A stretch of 64,000 nucleotides of DNA, taken from Pseudomonas viridiflava. GTDB taxonomy: Bacteria; Pseudomonadota; Gammaproteobacteria; Pseudomonadales; Pseudomonadaceae. A program made the position numbers and the translations under genes. Where the stretch lies: assembly GCF_900589395.1 (NCBI RefSeq), contig NZ_UUIS01000044.1, positions 30,302 through 94,301 on the forward strand, given 5' to 3'. The first letter of the stretch is position 1. Each line of letters begins with the position of its first letter. The notes under the pieces are model-generated. The model made no database searches. It saw only the letters and a program-made list of their open reading frames with translations, and had not been told where the DNA came from. This document shows, piece by piece, positions 54,287-63,019 of this stretch.

Positions 54287-55126
54287 CTATTGATCTGGGT
54301 CAAGAACGCCCGATGTTTCATCTGCCCATTGCGGCAAACCGAAAAACGCCCGGGCGCAGTCGGTGGTGTGCCGGGCCAGGTCCTCGCAGCGTTCACCCCG
54401 GTGCAGGGCCACTTCGCGCAGCACTTCGGTCAGGAAGGCCGGCTCGTTGCGGCCTTTTTTCGGTTTGGGCCGCAGGCTGCGCGGCAGCAGCCAGGGCGCG
54501 TCGCTTTCCAGCATCAGGCGCCCGCGCGGGATATCACGCATCAACGGGTGCAAATGGCTGCCCCGGCGCTCGTCGCAGATCCAGCCGGTGATGCCGATGT
54601 GCAGGTCCAGGTCCAGGTAGCGATACAGCGTCTGTTGCTCGCCGGTAAAGCAATGCACCACGGCGGCCGGCAGGTGGTCGCGATAATCGCGCAGGATGTC
54701 CAGCAGACGCTCGCCGGCATCGCGTTCATGCAGGAATACCGGCCGTTGCAGGTGTACCGCCAGCGCCAGGTGCGCATGCAGCACCCGCTCTTGCTGGGGG
54801 CGTGGCGAGAAGTCACGGTTGAAGTCCAGTCCGCATTCACCTACGGCCCGCACCCGCTCCTGTTGCAGCAAGGCCTGCAAGGTGCGTTCACTGTCGCTGT
54901 TCCAGTCACTGGCCGAATGCGGGTGGACACCCGCAGTGCAGAACAGCCTCTGACCGCTTTCATCCAGCTCATGGCACAGTTGCAGGCTTTCTTCACTGCA
55001 CGCCAGGCTGGTGCCGGTCAGCACCAGTTGGGCGACGCCGGCAGCATAGGCGCGTTGCAGGACCGCTGGTCGCTCGGCGGCGAAGCTGGCGTTGGTCAGG
55101 TTGACGCCGATGTCGATCAATTGCAT
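54287..55126 (-). CDS. tatD: TatD-family metal-dependent DNase
   Basis: 279 residues from the ATG at 55126 with GAGGTAG upstream; longer in-frame starts to 55195 have no support. The protein begins [12 protein letters not shown], the form typical of TatD itself rather than YcfH/YjjV (which have HxH). Metal-site residues of the amidohydrolase-like barrel are present: [27 protein letters not shown] and [10 protein letters not shown]. TatD is a 3-prime to 5-prime single-strand DNA exonuclease linked to repair and, despite its name, not needed for Tat export. No tat genes are nearby. Confidence 0.92.
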   Translation of the reverse strand: MQLIDIGVNLTNASFAAERPAVLQRAYAAGVAQLVLTGTSLACSEESLQLCHELDESGQRLFCTAGVHPHSASDWNSDSERTLQALLQQERVRAVGECGLDFNRDFSPRPQQERVLHAHLALAVHLQRPVFLHERDAGERLLDILRDYRDHLPAAVVHCFTGEQQTLYRYLDLDLHIGITGWICDERRGSHLHPLMRDIPRGRLMLESDAPWLLPRSLRPKPKKGRNEPAFLTEVLREVALHRGERCEDLARHTTDCARAFFGLPQWADETSGVLDPDQ

Positions 55127-55309
55127 GGTGCTACCTCTGTCTGGATGCGCGACGAGCATACCAGAGCCTGCGCAATGCCCGAAAATGCTGTGCATTCAAC
55201 CCCTTGAGCCCGACGGTTCAACGCTTTTGGCAACACCTGAAGGGATCATGGCGCCATCGCCAGGGTCCTTTTTTCTGTCTGACCACCCTGGCATCCCCAT
55301 GGAGAGCGA

Positions 55310-56761
55310 ATGATCCGAGCCGCGCTTTTGTCTGTTGTCTGTCTGTCCTTCCCCTTGTCGCTGGCCGCGCCGTTGGCTGAAGCCCGTGAAGTACGTGAAC
55401 CCCGCGCCGTGGGGCCGCATGCGGTGCACAAGGCCAGCCAGGTCCGCGACCTGCCGGCCATTCGCACCAGCAAGGTGTTGCGAGTGCTGGTCAACCAGAG
55501 CCGCAACAGCTCCGGCGACGTCAAGGGCCAGGAGATTGGCGTCGAATACCATCGCCTGCAAGCCTTCGAGCGTTACCTCAACAGCCAGGACAAGGCCGGG
55601 CAGAAGATCACGGTCAAGTTCATTCCCAAGGCCAAGGACCAGTTGCTCGCAGCCTTGCTGCGGGGCGAAGGTGACCTGGTGGCGCCCAGCGAACTGCTCG
55701 ACGAGCAGGCGGTCAAGGGCGTGGTCGCCAGCCGCGCCATCGTCGCCGATGTGCCACTGGTGCTGGTCGGCGCTCGCGGGCAACGCAGCTTCAAGCAGCC
55801 TGAGCAACTGTCCGGTCGCACCCTGAGCCTGCCGGCCGGCAGCGTGGCCGATGTGGCCGTGCAGCGCTTGAACCAGCGCCTGGCCCTGCGCAAGCTGGCG
55901 CCGGTGCGCATTGAATGGGCTGACCCCAGCCTGGCCGTGGAAGATGTGATGGAAATGGTCCAGGCCGGAATCTACCCGTTGACCGTGGTCGAGCAGCCGA
56001 TTGCCGAGCGCTGGGCACGGGTGATGCCCAAACTGCGGCTGGATCGCAACCTCAAGTTCGGCACTGAAGGCGATATCAGCTGGTTCGTGCGCCAGGACGC
56101 TCGTTTGCTACAGGCCGACGTCGACCGTTTCCTGAGCACTTATAAAGCGCCCGCCCAGCAGGATCAGGCGTTCGAAAAAGCCTACAAATCCCTGTACCGG
56201 GTCAACAGCCCGCTGGCGCGCACCAACCTGAAGCGGCTTGAACAATTGCGGCCGATTCTACAGCGCCACGGTGAGGCGCAGGGCATCGACTGGCTGGACC
56301 TGGCGGCCCTGGCGTTCAAAGAGTCCAAGCTGGACCCGAGTGCCAAGGGCAGCGGCGGTGCCACCGGACTGCTGCAGATCACACCGTCGGCTGCCCGACG
56401 CGTGGGGGTCAGCAATATTCAGCATGCCGATGGCAATGTGCAGGCCGCGTCGCGCTACATGGCGCTGATCCAGCGCAAGTTCTTCGCCAGCCGCAAGATC
56501 AACGACCGTGAGCGCATGGCCTTCGTGCTGGCGGCCTATAACCTAGGCCCGGAGCGGGTCCAGAAGCTGCGCCAGCAAGCCCGTAAGCGTGGCCTGGACC
56601 CGGACAAATGGTTTTTCCAGACCGAACGGGTGGCCATGGAGCAGAACGGCATGGGCGTGGTGATGTTCGTCAACAGCGTGAACAAGTACTACCTGGCGTT
56701 CGACCGCCAGCGTGCTTCGCTGGAAGGGCAGCGCCAGGCCACGTATGCGGTGCGTAAATAA
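55310..56761 (+). CDS. MltF-like lytic transglycosylase with solute-binding domain
   Basis: 483 residues; GAGAG precedes the ATG by 4 bases. The signal peptide MIRAALLSVVCLSFPLSLAAPLAEA is followed by a family-3 solute-binding-type domain (about residues 50-280: VLRVLVNQSRNSS, GDLVAPSELLD, AIVADVPLVLVG, LSGRTLSLPAGS). A C-terminal SLT domain has catalytic Glu338 in AFKESKLDP, then GSGGATGLLQITP and AYNLGPERV. Two-domain proteins of this kind cleave peptidoglycan in the periplasm, and the first domain binds muropeptides to tune activity. It is probably a paralogue of MltF rather than MltF itself. Confidence 0.9.
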   Translation: MIRAALLSVVCLSFPLSLAAPLAEAREVREPRAVGPHAVHKASQVRDLPAIRTSKVLRVLVNQSRNSSGDVKGQEIGVEYHRLQAFERYLNSQDKAGQKITVKFIPKAKDQLLAALLRGEGDLVAPSELLDEQAVKGVVASRAIVADVPLVLVGARGQRSFKQPEQLSGRTLSLPAGSVADVAVQRLNQRLALRKLAPVRIEWADPSLAVEDVMEMVQAGIYPLTVVEQPIAERWARVMPKLRLDRNLKFGTEGDISWFVRQDARLLQADVDRFLSTYKAPAQQDQAFEKAYKSLYRVNSPLARTNLKRLEQLRPILQRHGEAQGIDWLDLAALAFKESKLDPSAKGSGGATGLLQITPSAARRVGVSNIQHADGNVQAASRYMALIQRKFFASRKINDRERMAFVLAAYNLGPERVQKLRQQARKRGLDPDKWFFQTERVAMEQNGMGVVMFVNSVNKYYLAFDRQRASLEGQRQATYAVRK

Positions 56762-56865
56762 TCGATTAATTCGATGTTTATGCGGCATTTTTTGCGATTT
56801 TCATATTCGCTGTTTCGATTAAGATGGCGCCATTCCCGCTCACCATCCTTACCGGACACACGAAA

Positions 56866-57306
56866 ATGAAAACCTTCTTCACTGCGCTGCTTTCCACCCG
56901 TGCAGGTTTCGGCCTGACCGCTGTGCGCCTCATCGTCGGCATCATCTTCATCGCCCACGGCAGCCAGAAACTGTTCGGCGCCTTTGGCGGCTATGGCCTG
57001 GAGGGCACCGGGCAGTGGATGGCCAGTATCGGCCTCAACCCTGGCTACCTGATGGCGCTGTTATCCGGCAGCGGCGAGTTCTTCGGCGGCCTGGCCCTGC
57101 TGCTCGGCCTGCTGGCCCGCCCGGCAGCGGCGGTGCTGGTGTTTTTGCTGGTGGTGGCGATTGTCTCGGTGCATTTGAGCAATGGCCTGTTCATGGCCAA
57201 TAACGGTTACGAGTTTGCCCTGGCCTTGCTCGGTGGCGCCCTGGCGGTATTGATCGAAGGCGCTGGCAAACTGTCGCTGGACGGCGCCATCGCCCGCCGG
57301 CTCTGA
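56866..57306 (+). CDS. DoxX-family membrane protein
   Basis: 146 residues from the ATG at 56866; the frame extends to 56824 without a ribosome binding site. Four membrane helices are predicted, with the family motif RLIVGIIFIAHGSQKLFGAFGGYG in the first, GSGEFFGGLALLLG in the second and NNGYEFALALLGGALAVLIEGAGKLSLD at the end. DoxX-type proteins are small quinone-pathway or redox-related membrane proteins whose exact role is usually unknown. A strong terminator follows, so it seems to be a single-gene unit. Confidence 0.9.
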   Translation: MKTFFTALLSTRAGFGLTAVRLIVGIIFIAHGSQKLFGAFGGYGLEGTGQWMASIGLNPGYLMALLSGSGEFFGGLALLLGLLARPAAAVLVFLLVVAIVSVHLSNGLFMANNGYEFALALLGGALAVLIEGAGKLSLDGAIARRL

Positions 57307-57326
57307 GGGTGACCTGCATGCATGAC

Positions 57327-57359
57327 CTCGCCCCGGCAGCCACTGGCTGCCGGGGCGAG
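57327..57359 (+). terminator. Strong terminator after the doxX-like gene
   Basis: CTCGCCCCGGCAGCC and its inverse GGCTGCCGGGGCGAG form a near-perfect 15-bp stem with a 3-base loop, followed by CTGTTTCTGG. It lies 20 bp after the stop codon. Confidence 0.75.
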
Positions 57360-57527
57360 CTGTTTCTGGCAATTGACAAGGCGAAGGGGCGTCTCTAGGA
57401 TTGCCGTCAGCGCCGATTTAACAACTACTTGCGGGGCGCCTGGCGAAAGCCGAAATACCGCTAAAACGTTGGTTCGGTGTCGCCTCCCACCGCTGCCCAG
57501 CGGAACCTGTGAGGCTGAGTAATCGTC

Positions 57528-57851
57528 ATGAGCCATTCCCTTCGCTGTTCGCTGCAACGTCCTCTGCGCTTCTCGCCCATCACAGCCTACATCGGTCGCA
57601 AGAACCCACGTATCCTGCTCGGTGGTGCGCACCAGCCCACGCTGTTGCGCTACCTCGATGGCTGGCCGCGCAAGGGTGGCAAGGCCAGTGCCTTCCTGCT
57701 GCAGTTCGTCGACACCACCCAGTCGCTGGCGGCCTACCGCAACGATGAGTTCGATCTGGCGGTGATTCATGCGCCGGATCCGGCCAGCGCCGCCAGTGTG
57801 ATCCATGACCTGACGCGCATTGCCCGCCAAGGCTTGATCACGCTGGGGTAA
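57528..57851 (+). CDS. Conserved hypothetical protein, 107 aa
   Basis: The ATG at 57528 has GAGG about 14 bases upstream. The protein begins MSHSLRCSLQRPLRFSPITAYIGRKNPRILLGG and ends HDLTRIARQGLITLG, with an alternating strand-helix pattern in between (SAFLLQFVDTTQSLAAYRNDEFDLAVIH). It has no signal peptide, membrane segment or metal motif. I do not recognise the family. Codon use is like that of its neighbours and the frame is free of stops, so I believe it is a gene. It stands alone between two hairpins. Confidence 0.6.
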   Translation: MSHSLRCSLQRPLRFSPITAYIGRKNPRILLGGAHQPTLLRYLDGWPRKGGKASAFLLQFVDTTQSLAAYRNDEFDLAVIHAPDPASAASVIHDLTRIARQGLITLG

Positions 57852-57931
57852 GTGTTGCCGACGGGCGGCGCAGCTTGAACTTCCGTTTCACCGATCTGGT
57901 CATCATATCGACACCTGAGCGGCTCAGTATG

Positions 57932-57950
57932 GGACAACAGTCTGTTGTCC
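57932..57950. promoter_or_regulatory. Palindrome before the Nudix gene
   Basis: GGACAACA at 57932-57939 pairs with TGTTGTCC at 57943-57950 (perfect 8-bp arms, 3-base centre), preceded by a second inverted repeat CTGAG-CGG-CTCAG at 57915-57927. It lies about 50 bp before the Nudix start and could be an operator or the end of the previous transcript. Confidence 0.35.
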
Positions 57951-57996
57951 GGCTTGGCTGTGCCGCTTTCGAATGGATTCAGTGAAAGGATCGATC

Positions 57997-58416
57997 ATGG
58001 GAACAGCCACCTCAGCGGAAAAATCCAAACACCTCAAGCGGCGTGCCACGGTGATTTACTGCCGCGACGACGAGATTCTGTTTGTGCGCAAGCGCAAGGC
58101 CAAGTGGAACCTGCCGGGTGGGCGAGTCGAGCGTGGGGAAACCCCCAAGGCCGCGGCCTTGCGGGAAATGGCCGAGGAAACCGGGCTTGAGTTCAGCTCG
58201 CTGACGTTCGTCTCTACTTACCGGGAGGCGGCGGTCATCCATTTCATTTTCGAAGCGCGCAGGGCTGCGGCCAGAAAGCCACGCCCCTGCAACGAGATCG
58301 ACGACTGCCGCTGGCTTTCGGTCAAGCAACTGTGCAAGCGGGATATACGGGCCCCGATCCGTTCGTTGCTCAAGCGTTGCGCCGCTGATCTGGAGCGCAA
58401 GTTGACGCTTCATTAG
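57997..58416 (+). CDS. Nudix hydrolase
   Basis: 139 residues from the ATG at 57997, which has AAAGGA 7 bases upstream; an ATG at 57973 lacks one. The Nudix box is complete: GRVERGETPKAAALREMAEETGL fits G-x5-E-x7-REU-x-EE-x-GU. A basic head (KSKHLKRRATVIYC) and tail flank the fold. The family cleaves nucleoside diphosphates linked to another group, using Mg ions bound by the REUxEE glutamates. The substrate cannot be told from the sequence. Confidence 0.92.
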   Translation: MGTATSAEKSKHLKRRATVIYCRDDEILFVRKRKAKWNLPGGRVERGETPKAAALREMAEETGLEFSSLTFVSTYREAAVIHFIFEARRAAARKPRPCNEIDDCRWLSVKQLCKRDIRAPIRSLLKRCAADLERKLTLH

Positions 58417-58442
58417 GTTGTCTAATCCTGGAGGAAGATGCC

Positions 58443-58640
58443 ATGGCGCACCGTGAACGAGCAGAAGTCGAACGACTGGAGCAACGCCTGGCTGATGCCT
58501 ATGCGGCGTATCGCAAGCATTTCGACTCCGCGCCTTATCCTGCCAGTGAGCAGGAGTGGGCCGAACTCAACCGTTACCGAAAAGCCGTCTCGCAGGCCAG
58601 TGCGGCCCTGGACACCTACTGTGCGGGGCCCGACGCTTAA
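58443..58640 (+). CDS. Small hypothetical protein, 65 aa
   Basis: GGAGGAAG lies 6 bases before the ATG, a strong ribosome binding site that argues for a real gene. The sequence is helical and charged (HRERAEVERLEQRLADAYAAYRKHFDSAPYP, then ELNRYRKAVSQASAALDTYC), probably a helical hairpin. It is located 26 bp after the Nudix gene and could be co-transcribed with it. I know no function. It converges with the next small gene. Confidence 0.75.
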   Translation: MAHRERAEVERLEQRLADAYAAYRKHFDSAPYPASEQEWAELNRYRKAVSQASAALDTYCAGPDA

Positions 58641-58647
58641 CGTGTCG

Positions 58648-58914
58648 CTAGGCCTTGCGCGCCTCACTGACGCGAAAGCGGATGTTGTCCAGATAGTGTG
58701 ATTTGAGCTCGATGGCCAGGGGGCCGAGCACAGGGTTGGTCTTGAAGGGGGTCATCAGGTCTTCGACGATCTGCTGCACACTGGCCGTCGCCGCCGCCAC
58801 GCTCGATGGCTCGCGCGGATCGAATTCAATCGCTTCCATGCGTTCGTCCAGTGCCTTGAGGATCGGCTGCGCGTTCCTGATTTGCGTGCGAATCACATCA
58901 ACCGACGTTTCCAT
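58648..58914 (-). CDS. Small hypothetical helical protein, 88 aa
   Basis: GGAGG lies 6 bases before the ATG at 58914. The product METSVDVIRTQIRNAQPILKAL... is predicted largely helical, with acidic patches (DERMEAIEFDPREPSS) and ends SEARKA. No membrane segment or known motif was seen. It is convergent with the 65-residue gene, with a 7-bp gap. The region 58915-59253 upstream contains no other gene that I can support. Confidence 0.75.
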   Translation of the reverse strand: METSVDVIRTQIRNAQPILKALDERMEAIEFDPREPSSVAAATASVQQIVEDLMTPFKTNPVLGPLAIELKSHYLDNIRFRVSEARKA

Positions 58915-59253
58915 ACTGACCTCCGTGTAATGGTGCTTGAAGGCTCTATTTTGCGGCTTTTAGGTCGCTTTTGAGCCTCTTGATGGCGCGATTGTACCTG
59001 CCAAATGCTTCAAAATCCGGTCAGGCGGCATTTTTTATCGAGCCCCCTGTCCATTACCGGTCGCCACGATCGGCGTCGCGTCAGCGTTTTTGGCAGGCAT
59101 GCGGTGCGCCTGGTTGATGCAGCAACACGCCATACCACGGCCGTTGGATCAATACACTTATCTATCAAGGGCTTATCAGGAGCGTCAGACGCCTGAGCCC
59201 GCCGGGAGAGCGTGCGGGGGATAATAAATTCAGTGCAAGGGGGGTTGCCTGTA

Positions 59254-59279
59254 TCAAGGTTTCTTGCGCCAGGCCGATA
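59254..59279 (+). promoter_or_regulatory. Sigma-28 (FliA) promoter of the chemoreceptor-binding protein operon
   Basis: TCAAGGTTT begins at 59254 and GCCGATAG at 59273. TCAA-N15-GCCGATA is an almost perfect match in sequence and spacing to the FliA consensus used by motility and chemotaxis genes. It lies about 74 bp before the chemoreceptor ATG. Confidence 0.8.
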
Positions 59280-59352
59280 GCAGACATGGCACCTTGGTTA
59301 AGCAGCCGCTCGGGTATCGAAAGCTCACGAATAAAAACCAAAGAGGGCGTCC

Positions 59353-61338
59353 ATGACCATCCTGCAGCGAGTAATCGGCGGTTTTGCGGTATTGGTGCTG
59401 TTGCTGTTGGCGATGGCGGGTATCAGTTATCAGAACACACGGTCCATCAGTGATCGCCTGACCGTGATCACCGGCCAGTCGGCGCCCCTGAGCCGCGCCG
59501 CCAGCGAGTTGTATGTGTACATTCTGCGCGCCAACCAGGCGCTGTTGGCCAACTTGATCAACGACGACCTGGCGCAGATCGATGCCGGTCAACAGCCGTT
59601 TGATGACAGCATTCGTCAATTCAATGACCTGCTGGGACGGACCGAGGCTTACATCGGTGATCGCGATGAACTGCGGTCCAGTCTCGCGCAGCAACGTCAG
59701 TCCGTGACGGTTTACGCCGAACAGGCCAAGGCCCTGATCGCCGTGCACCGCGCGCACGTCCAGCAAGAGGCGTTGAACCGGTTATTGCAACGCTACAGCA
59801 CCGTGCAAGCCGCTCAGTTGACCCGTTACCTGCGTGATGACATTGCCCGCGCACGCAGTGAAGGCGCGCTCACGCAAGTCGCGGCCGCCGAACAGTTGTT
59901 GCTCGAAGTCAATAAAAGCTACGACAGCCTGGCCGCGCACGCTGCCACGCCGGACATCGGCGTGTTGCAGCGCGTGCTCAATCTGCAGGACGAAGTGATC
60001 ACCACGCGCCTGCAGGCCATGACCGCAGTCGATCCACGGATCGGGCGGATCACCGGGGTCATGGTCAATCGCTTGCTGGCGGACCTGACGGCGACCGACG
60101 GGCTGTTTCGAGCCTATCAGGCACAAGCGCAGCTGGACGCCCAGGTGCTGCAGCAACGCCAGTCTGTCGAGACCACGTTGCAATCGACCCTGGCGCAGAT
60201 CGGTCAATTCGGCGGCCAGGCGCTCGAGGTTGCCAATCAGGCCGGGGAGGCTGCCAATGCCACCATCGGCACCGGCCGTACCTGGCTGTTGCTCGCGTGT
60301 GTGCTGGCGGTGGTAGCGGCCGTGCTCATTGGCCTCTGGGTCGCCTTCAGCCTGCGCAGGCCGCTGGCCGCTTTCCGTGAGGTGCTCAAGCAACTGACCG
60401 GCGGCGATATGCGCGTCAGCTTCGATGTCAGCCGCCGGGATGAGTTTGGCGAGCTGGGCGGTTATCTGAATGAACTCACCGGAGCGTTGCGCACGATTTT
60501 CACCGAACTGATCCGCTCAGCCGAAGCCCTGGCCGTGACCGCAGGAAACAACGCCCTCAACAGCGAGCAGACCACCCGTGTGGTGGATGAGCAAAAGGAC
60601 AAGCTGCAATCGGCCGCCTCGGCCATGACGCAAATGGAAAGCACGGTGGAGGAGGTTGCGCGACGCGCGCAGGACACACGCAAGGCCGTGGACGATACCC
60701 GCGACCTGACCGATGCCGTGCAAGAGCGGGTGTCTGAGACCATCGTCAACATTCGCCAGCAGGCAGAACAGGTCAACAAGGCCGCCGGGGTCACTGACGA
60801 GCTGCAACGCTATGGCCAGAGTATCGAGGGCATCGTCGTGGCGATCCGCGCCATCGCCGAGCAGACCAACCTGCTGGCCCTCAATGCGGCCATTGAAGCG
60901 GCTCGCGCCGGCGAGCAGGGGCGAGGCTTTGCTGTGGTGGCCGATGAAGTGCGCTCGCTGGCGGGTCGTACACAGGCCTCGACTGGGGAAATCCAGGAGG
61001 TGATCGGCAAGATGCAGGAAAAGATTCATTCGGTCGTGCAAGTGATGAATGAAAGCCAGGTGCAATCGAGCCAGTGCGTGACGCTGGCCTCGGGGGCCGG
61101 GGAGCTGCTGCTGTCGATGAGCGAGGCGGTCGGCACCATCCGTGACATGAACATCCAGATTGCCGCCGCCACCGAGCAACAGAGCGCAACCGTGCAGGAC
61201 ACCAGCCGCATGGTCATTCAGATCAACGATTCTGCCCAGCAGGCCGCTGACGGCGCCGAGCAGTCGGCGAGCAGCAGCCAGAGCCTGTCGAAGATGGCCA
61301 GTGTGCAGCGCGAGCTGCTCCAACAATTCAAAGTTTGA
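59353..61338 (+). CDS. Methyl-accepting chemotaxis protein with large helical periplasmic domain (HBM/TorS-like)
   Basis: 661 residues. TM1 lies at about 7-27 and TM2 at about 311-335, leaving a periplasmic domain of some 280 residues that reads as all-helical with long heptad stretches ([36 protein letters not shown]). The size and helicity fit the helical bimodular (HBM) or TorS-type sensor domain. HAMP follows ([21 protein letters not shown]), then the signalling tip [37 protein letters not shown]. It ends LLQQFKV without a pentapeptide tether. A sigma-28 promoter lies upstream and a periplasmic binding protein gene follows 18 bp downstream, suggesting ligand sensing through that protein. 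Confidence 0.93.
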   Translation: MTILQRVIGGFAVLVLLLLAMAGISYQNTRSISDRLTVITGQSAPLSRAASELYVYILRANQALLANLINDDLAQIDAGQQPFDDSIRQFNDLLGRTEAYIGDRDELRSSLAQQRQSVTVYAEQAKALIAVHRAHVQQEALNRLLQRYSTVQAAQLTRYLRDDIARARSEGALTQVAAAEQLLLEVNKSYDSLAAHAATPDIGVLQRVLNLQDEVITTRLQAMTAVDPRIGRITGVMVNRLLADLTATDGLFRAYQAQAQLDAQVLQQRQSVETTLQSTLAQIGQFGGQALEVANQAGEAANATIGTGRTWLLLACVLAVVAAVLIGLWVAFSLRRPLAAFREVLKQLTGGDMRVSFDVSRRDEFGELGGYLNELTGALRTIFTELIRSAEALAVTAGNNALNSEQTTRVVDEQKDKLQSAASAMTQMESTVEEVARRAQDTRKAVDDTRDLTDAVQERVSETIVNIRQQAEQVNKAAGVTDELQRYGQSIEGIVVAIRAIAEQTNLLALNAAIEAARAGEQGRGFAVVADEVRSLAGRTQASTGEIQEVIGKMQEKIHSVVQVMNESQVQSSQCVTLASGAGELLLSMSEAVGTIRDMNIQIAAATEQQSATVQDTSRMVIQINDSAQQAADGAEQSASSSQSLSKMASVQRELLQQFKV

Positions 61339-61356
61339 CCCTTGGAGGTCAGAAAA

Positions 61357-62277
61357 ATGAAAGCAGGGTCAATGCTCCTCCTGGGGTCAGTGCTTTTCAT
61401 CACCGGCCTGGCACACGCCGCTACACCGCTGCTGGGTGTCGCCATGGCCAAGTACGATGACAACTTCCAGACGCTTCTGCGCAACAGCGTGCAGCAGCAG
61501 GCAGCCTCGTTGAATGCCGATGTCTTCATGGAGGACGGTCAGGACAACGCCGACTTGCAGATGAGGCAGTTCCGCAACCTGGTCACCTCCAGGGTGGACG
61601 CGATCATCGTGGCGACGGTCGACGATAAAAGCTCCGCGCAGATGATGAAGCTGGCTGACACGGCCAGGATCCCGCTGGTCTTCGTCAACCGCAGCCCGGC
61701 GCTGGAAAAACTGGCTACGCAAACCGCGTACGTCGGTTCCAACGAACTGGAGTCAGGCACGCTGCAAATGGAAGAGCTGGCGCGCCGTGCCGGCTACAAG
61801 GGCAACGTGGTCATTCTGGTAGGCGACCCCGGCAATGCCGCTTCGCGGATGCGCACCGAGGATGTTGAACACGTCGTCGCCAAGTACCCCGGCATGAAGA
61901 TCGTGCAAAAAAAGGTCGCCAACTGGGAGCGTAACCAGGCCGCCACCGTGGTCAACGACTGGGTCAGGCAAGGCCTGGACTTCTCCATCATTGCCGCCAA
62001 TAACGACGAAATGGCCATTGGCGCCATCATGGGTCTGGAGAAGGCCGGCAAGCAGGCCAAGGACTACCTGGTCGGTGGCATCGACGGTACACCTGATGGG
62101 CTGCAGCTGATGGCCAGCGGCAAACTGGCTGTCAGCGTCTTTCAGGATGCGGCAGGCCAGGCCAAGGGGGCCGTTGATGCAGCGCTTCGCCTGGCACAGG
62201 GTCAGCCATTGGAGGCCTCGTTGATCTGGGTGCCGTTCCAGTTGATCACGCCGGACAATCGGCATCAGTTCGAATGA
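61357..62277 (+). CDS. Periplasmic sugar-binding-type protein (ribose/TorT-like) coupled to a chemoreceptor
   Basis: 306 residues from the ATG at 61357, which has GGAGG 9 bases upstream. The signal peptide ends LAHA. The type I periplasmic binding fold is evident: LLGVAMAKYDDNFQTLL, FRNLVTSRVDAIIVATVD, IPLVFVNRSP, GNVVILVGDPGNAASRMRTEDV, FSIIAANNDEMAIGAIMGLEKAG and VGGIDGTPDGLQLMASG. This is the ribose/xylose-binding family. No ABC permease or ATPase is near; its partner is the chemoreceptor 18 bp upstream. I infer a sensory, not transport, role similar to TorT with TorS. The ligand is unknown. Confidence 0.9.
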   Translation: MKAGSMLLLGSVLFITGLAHAATPLLGVAMAKYDDNFQTLLRNSVQQQAASLNADVFMEDGQDNADLQMRQFRNLVTSRVDAIIVATVDDKSSAQMMKLADTARIPLVFVNRSPALEKLATQTAYVGSNELESGTLQMEELARRAGYKGNVVILVGDPGNAASRMRTEDVEHVVAKYPGMKIVQKKVANWERNQAATVVNDWVRQGLDFSIIAANNDEMAIGAIMGLEKAGKQAKDYLVGGIDGTPDGLQLMASGKLAVSVFQDAAGQAKGAVDAALRLAQGQPLEASLIWVPFQLITPDNRHQFE

Positions 62278-62289
62278 AGCATTTGAGTG

Positions 62290-62766
62290 TCATGGCGCTT
62301 CGTAGTGAATGCGGGTGATGAACCAGACAGCTTCCCCGGTCGGGGTGGCGACCACCACTTCGTCGTCCTCCTGTTTTTTCAACAGCGCCCGGGCCATGGG
62401 GGAGTCAATCGAGATGTAGTCGTTGCGGCCGTGGATTTCGTCATAGCCCACGACCCTGAATCGCTTCTGGTCGCCTTGCTCGTTTTCGATCTCGACCCAG
62501 GCGCCGAAAAACACCCGGCCTTCCTGCTCGGGTGAGTAGTCGACCACTCTTATGTCTTCCAGGCGCTTGCGCAGGTAACGCACGCGCCGGTCGATTTCCC
62601 GAAGCAGCTTCTTGTTGTACTGATAATCGGCATTTTCGCTGCGGTCGCCCAGTGCTGCGGCCCAGCTGACTTTCTGGGTGATTTCCGGACGGTATACCCG
62701 CCATAGGTGATCCAGTTCGGCCTTGAGCATGTCGTGGCCTGCGCGGGTGATGATGTTGGTTGCCAC
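62290..62766 (-). CDS. greB: Transcription elongation factor GreB
   Basis: 158 residues, the same length as E. coli GreB, if it starts at the GTG at 62766. That codon is preceded by AAGGAGA and gives ATNIITRAGHDMLKAELDHLW. The frame is open to 62901 but the extra sequence is unrelated. The coiled-coil tip GDRSENADYQYNKKLL carries the acidic residues that stimulate RNA cleavage by RNA polymerase. RVFFGAWVEIENEQGD is the GreB-type C-terminal domain start. It rescues backtracked polymerase. It converges with the binding-protein gene. Confidence 0.95.
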   Translation of the reverse strand: MATNIITRAGHDMLKAELDHLWRVYRPEITQKVSWAAALGDRSENADYQYNKKLLREIDRRVRYLRKRLEDIRVVDYSPEQEGRVFFGAWVEIENEQGDQKRFRVVGYDEIHGRNDYISIDSPMARALLKKQEDDEVVVATPTGEAVWFITRIHYEAP

Positions 62767-63019
62767 GCGGTCTCCTTGAAATGTGTTTGTCGTTGCACCG
62801 GCTGTGCCCGGCAATATAGCGACCTTGGGCGAGTCAATGTGCATCAATCGCCGCACAAAAGGCACTGATGGTGCGCCTTCTGGATGACTGGCCTGTGACA
62901 ACAGGCAGCGCCCATAACCCCGAATGGATATAAAACCGGCGCTCGGTTGATTTGCTCTCAGATAGCCATTACGGTGCCTGCGTAAACAGGTGTAAATCAG
63001 GCCATGCAGGAGCGTGCCG

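Noticed and set aside
62941..63019. Sigma-28 promoter before the last chemoreceptor
   Set aside because: No GCCGATA-like box at a suitable distance was found.
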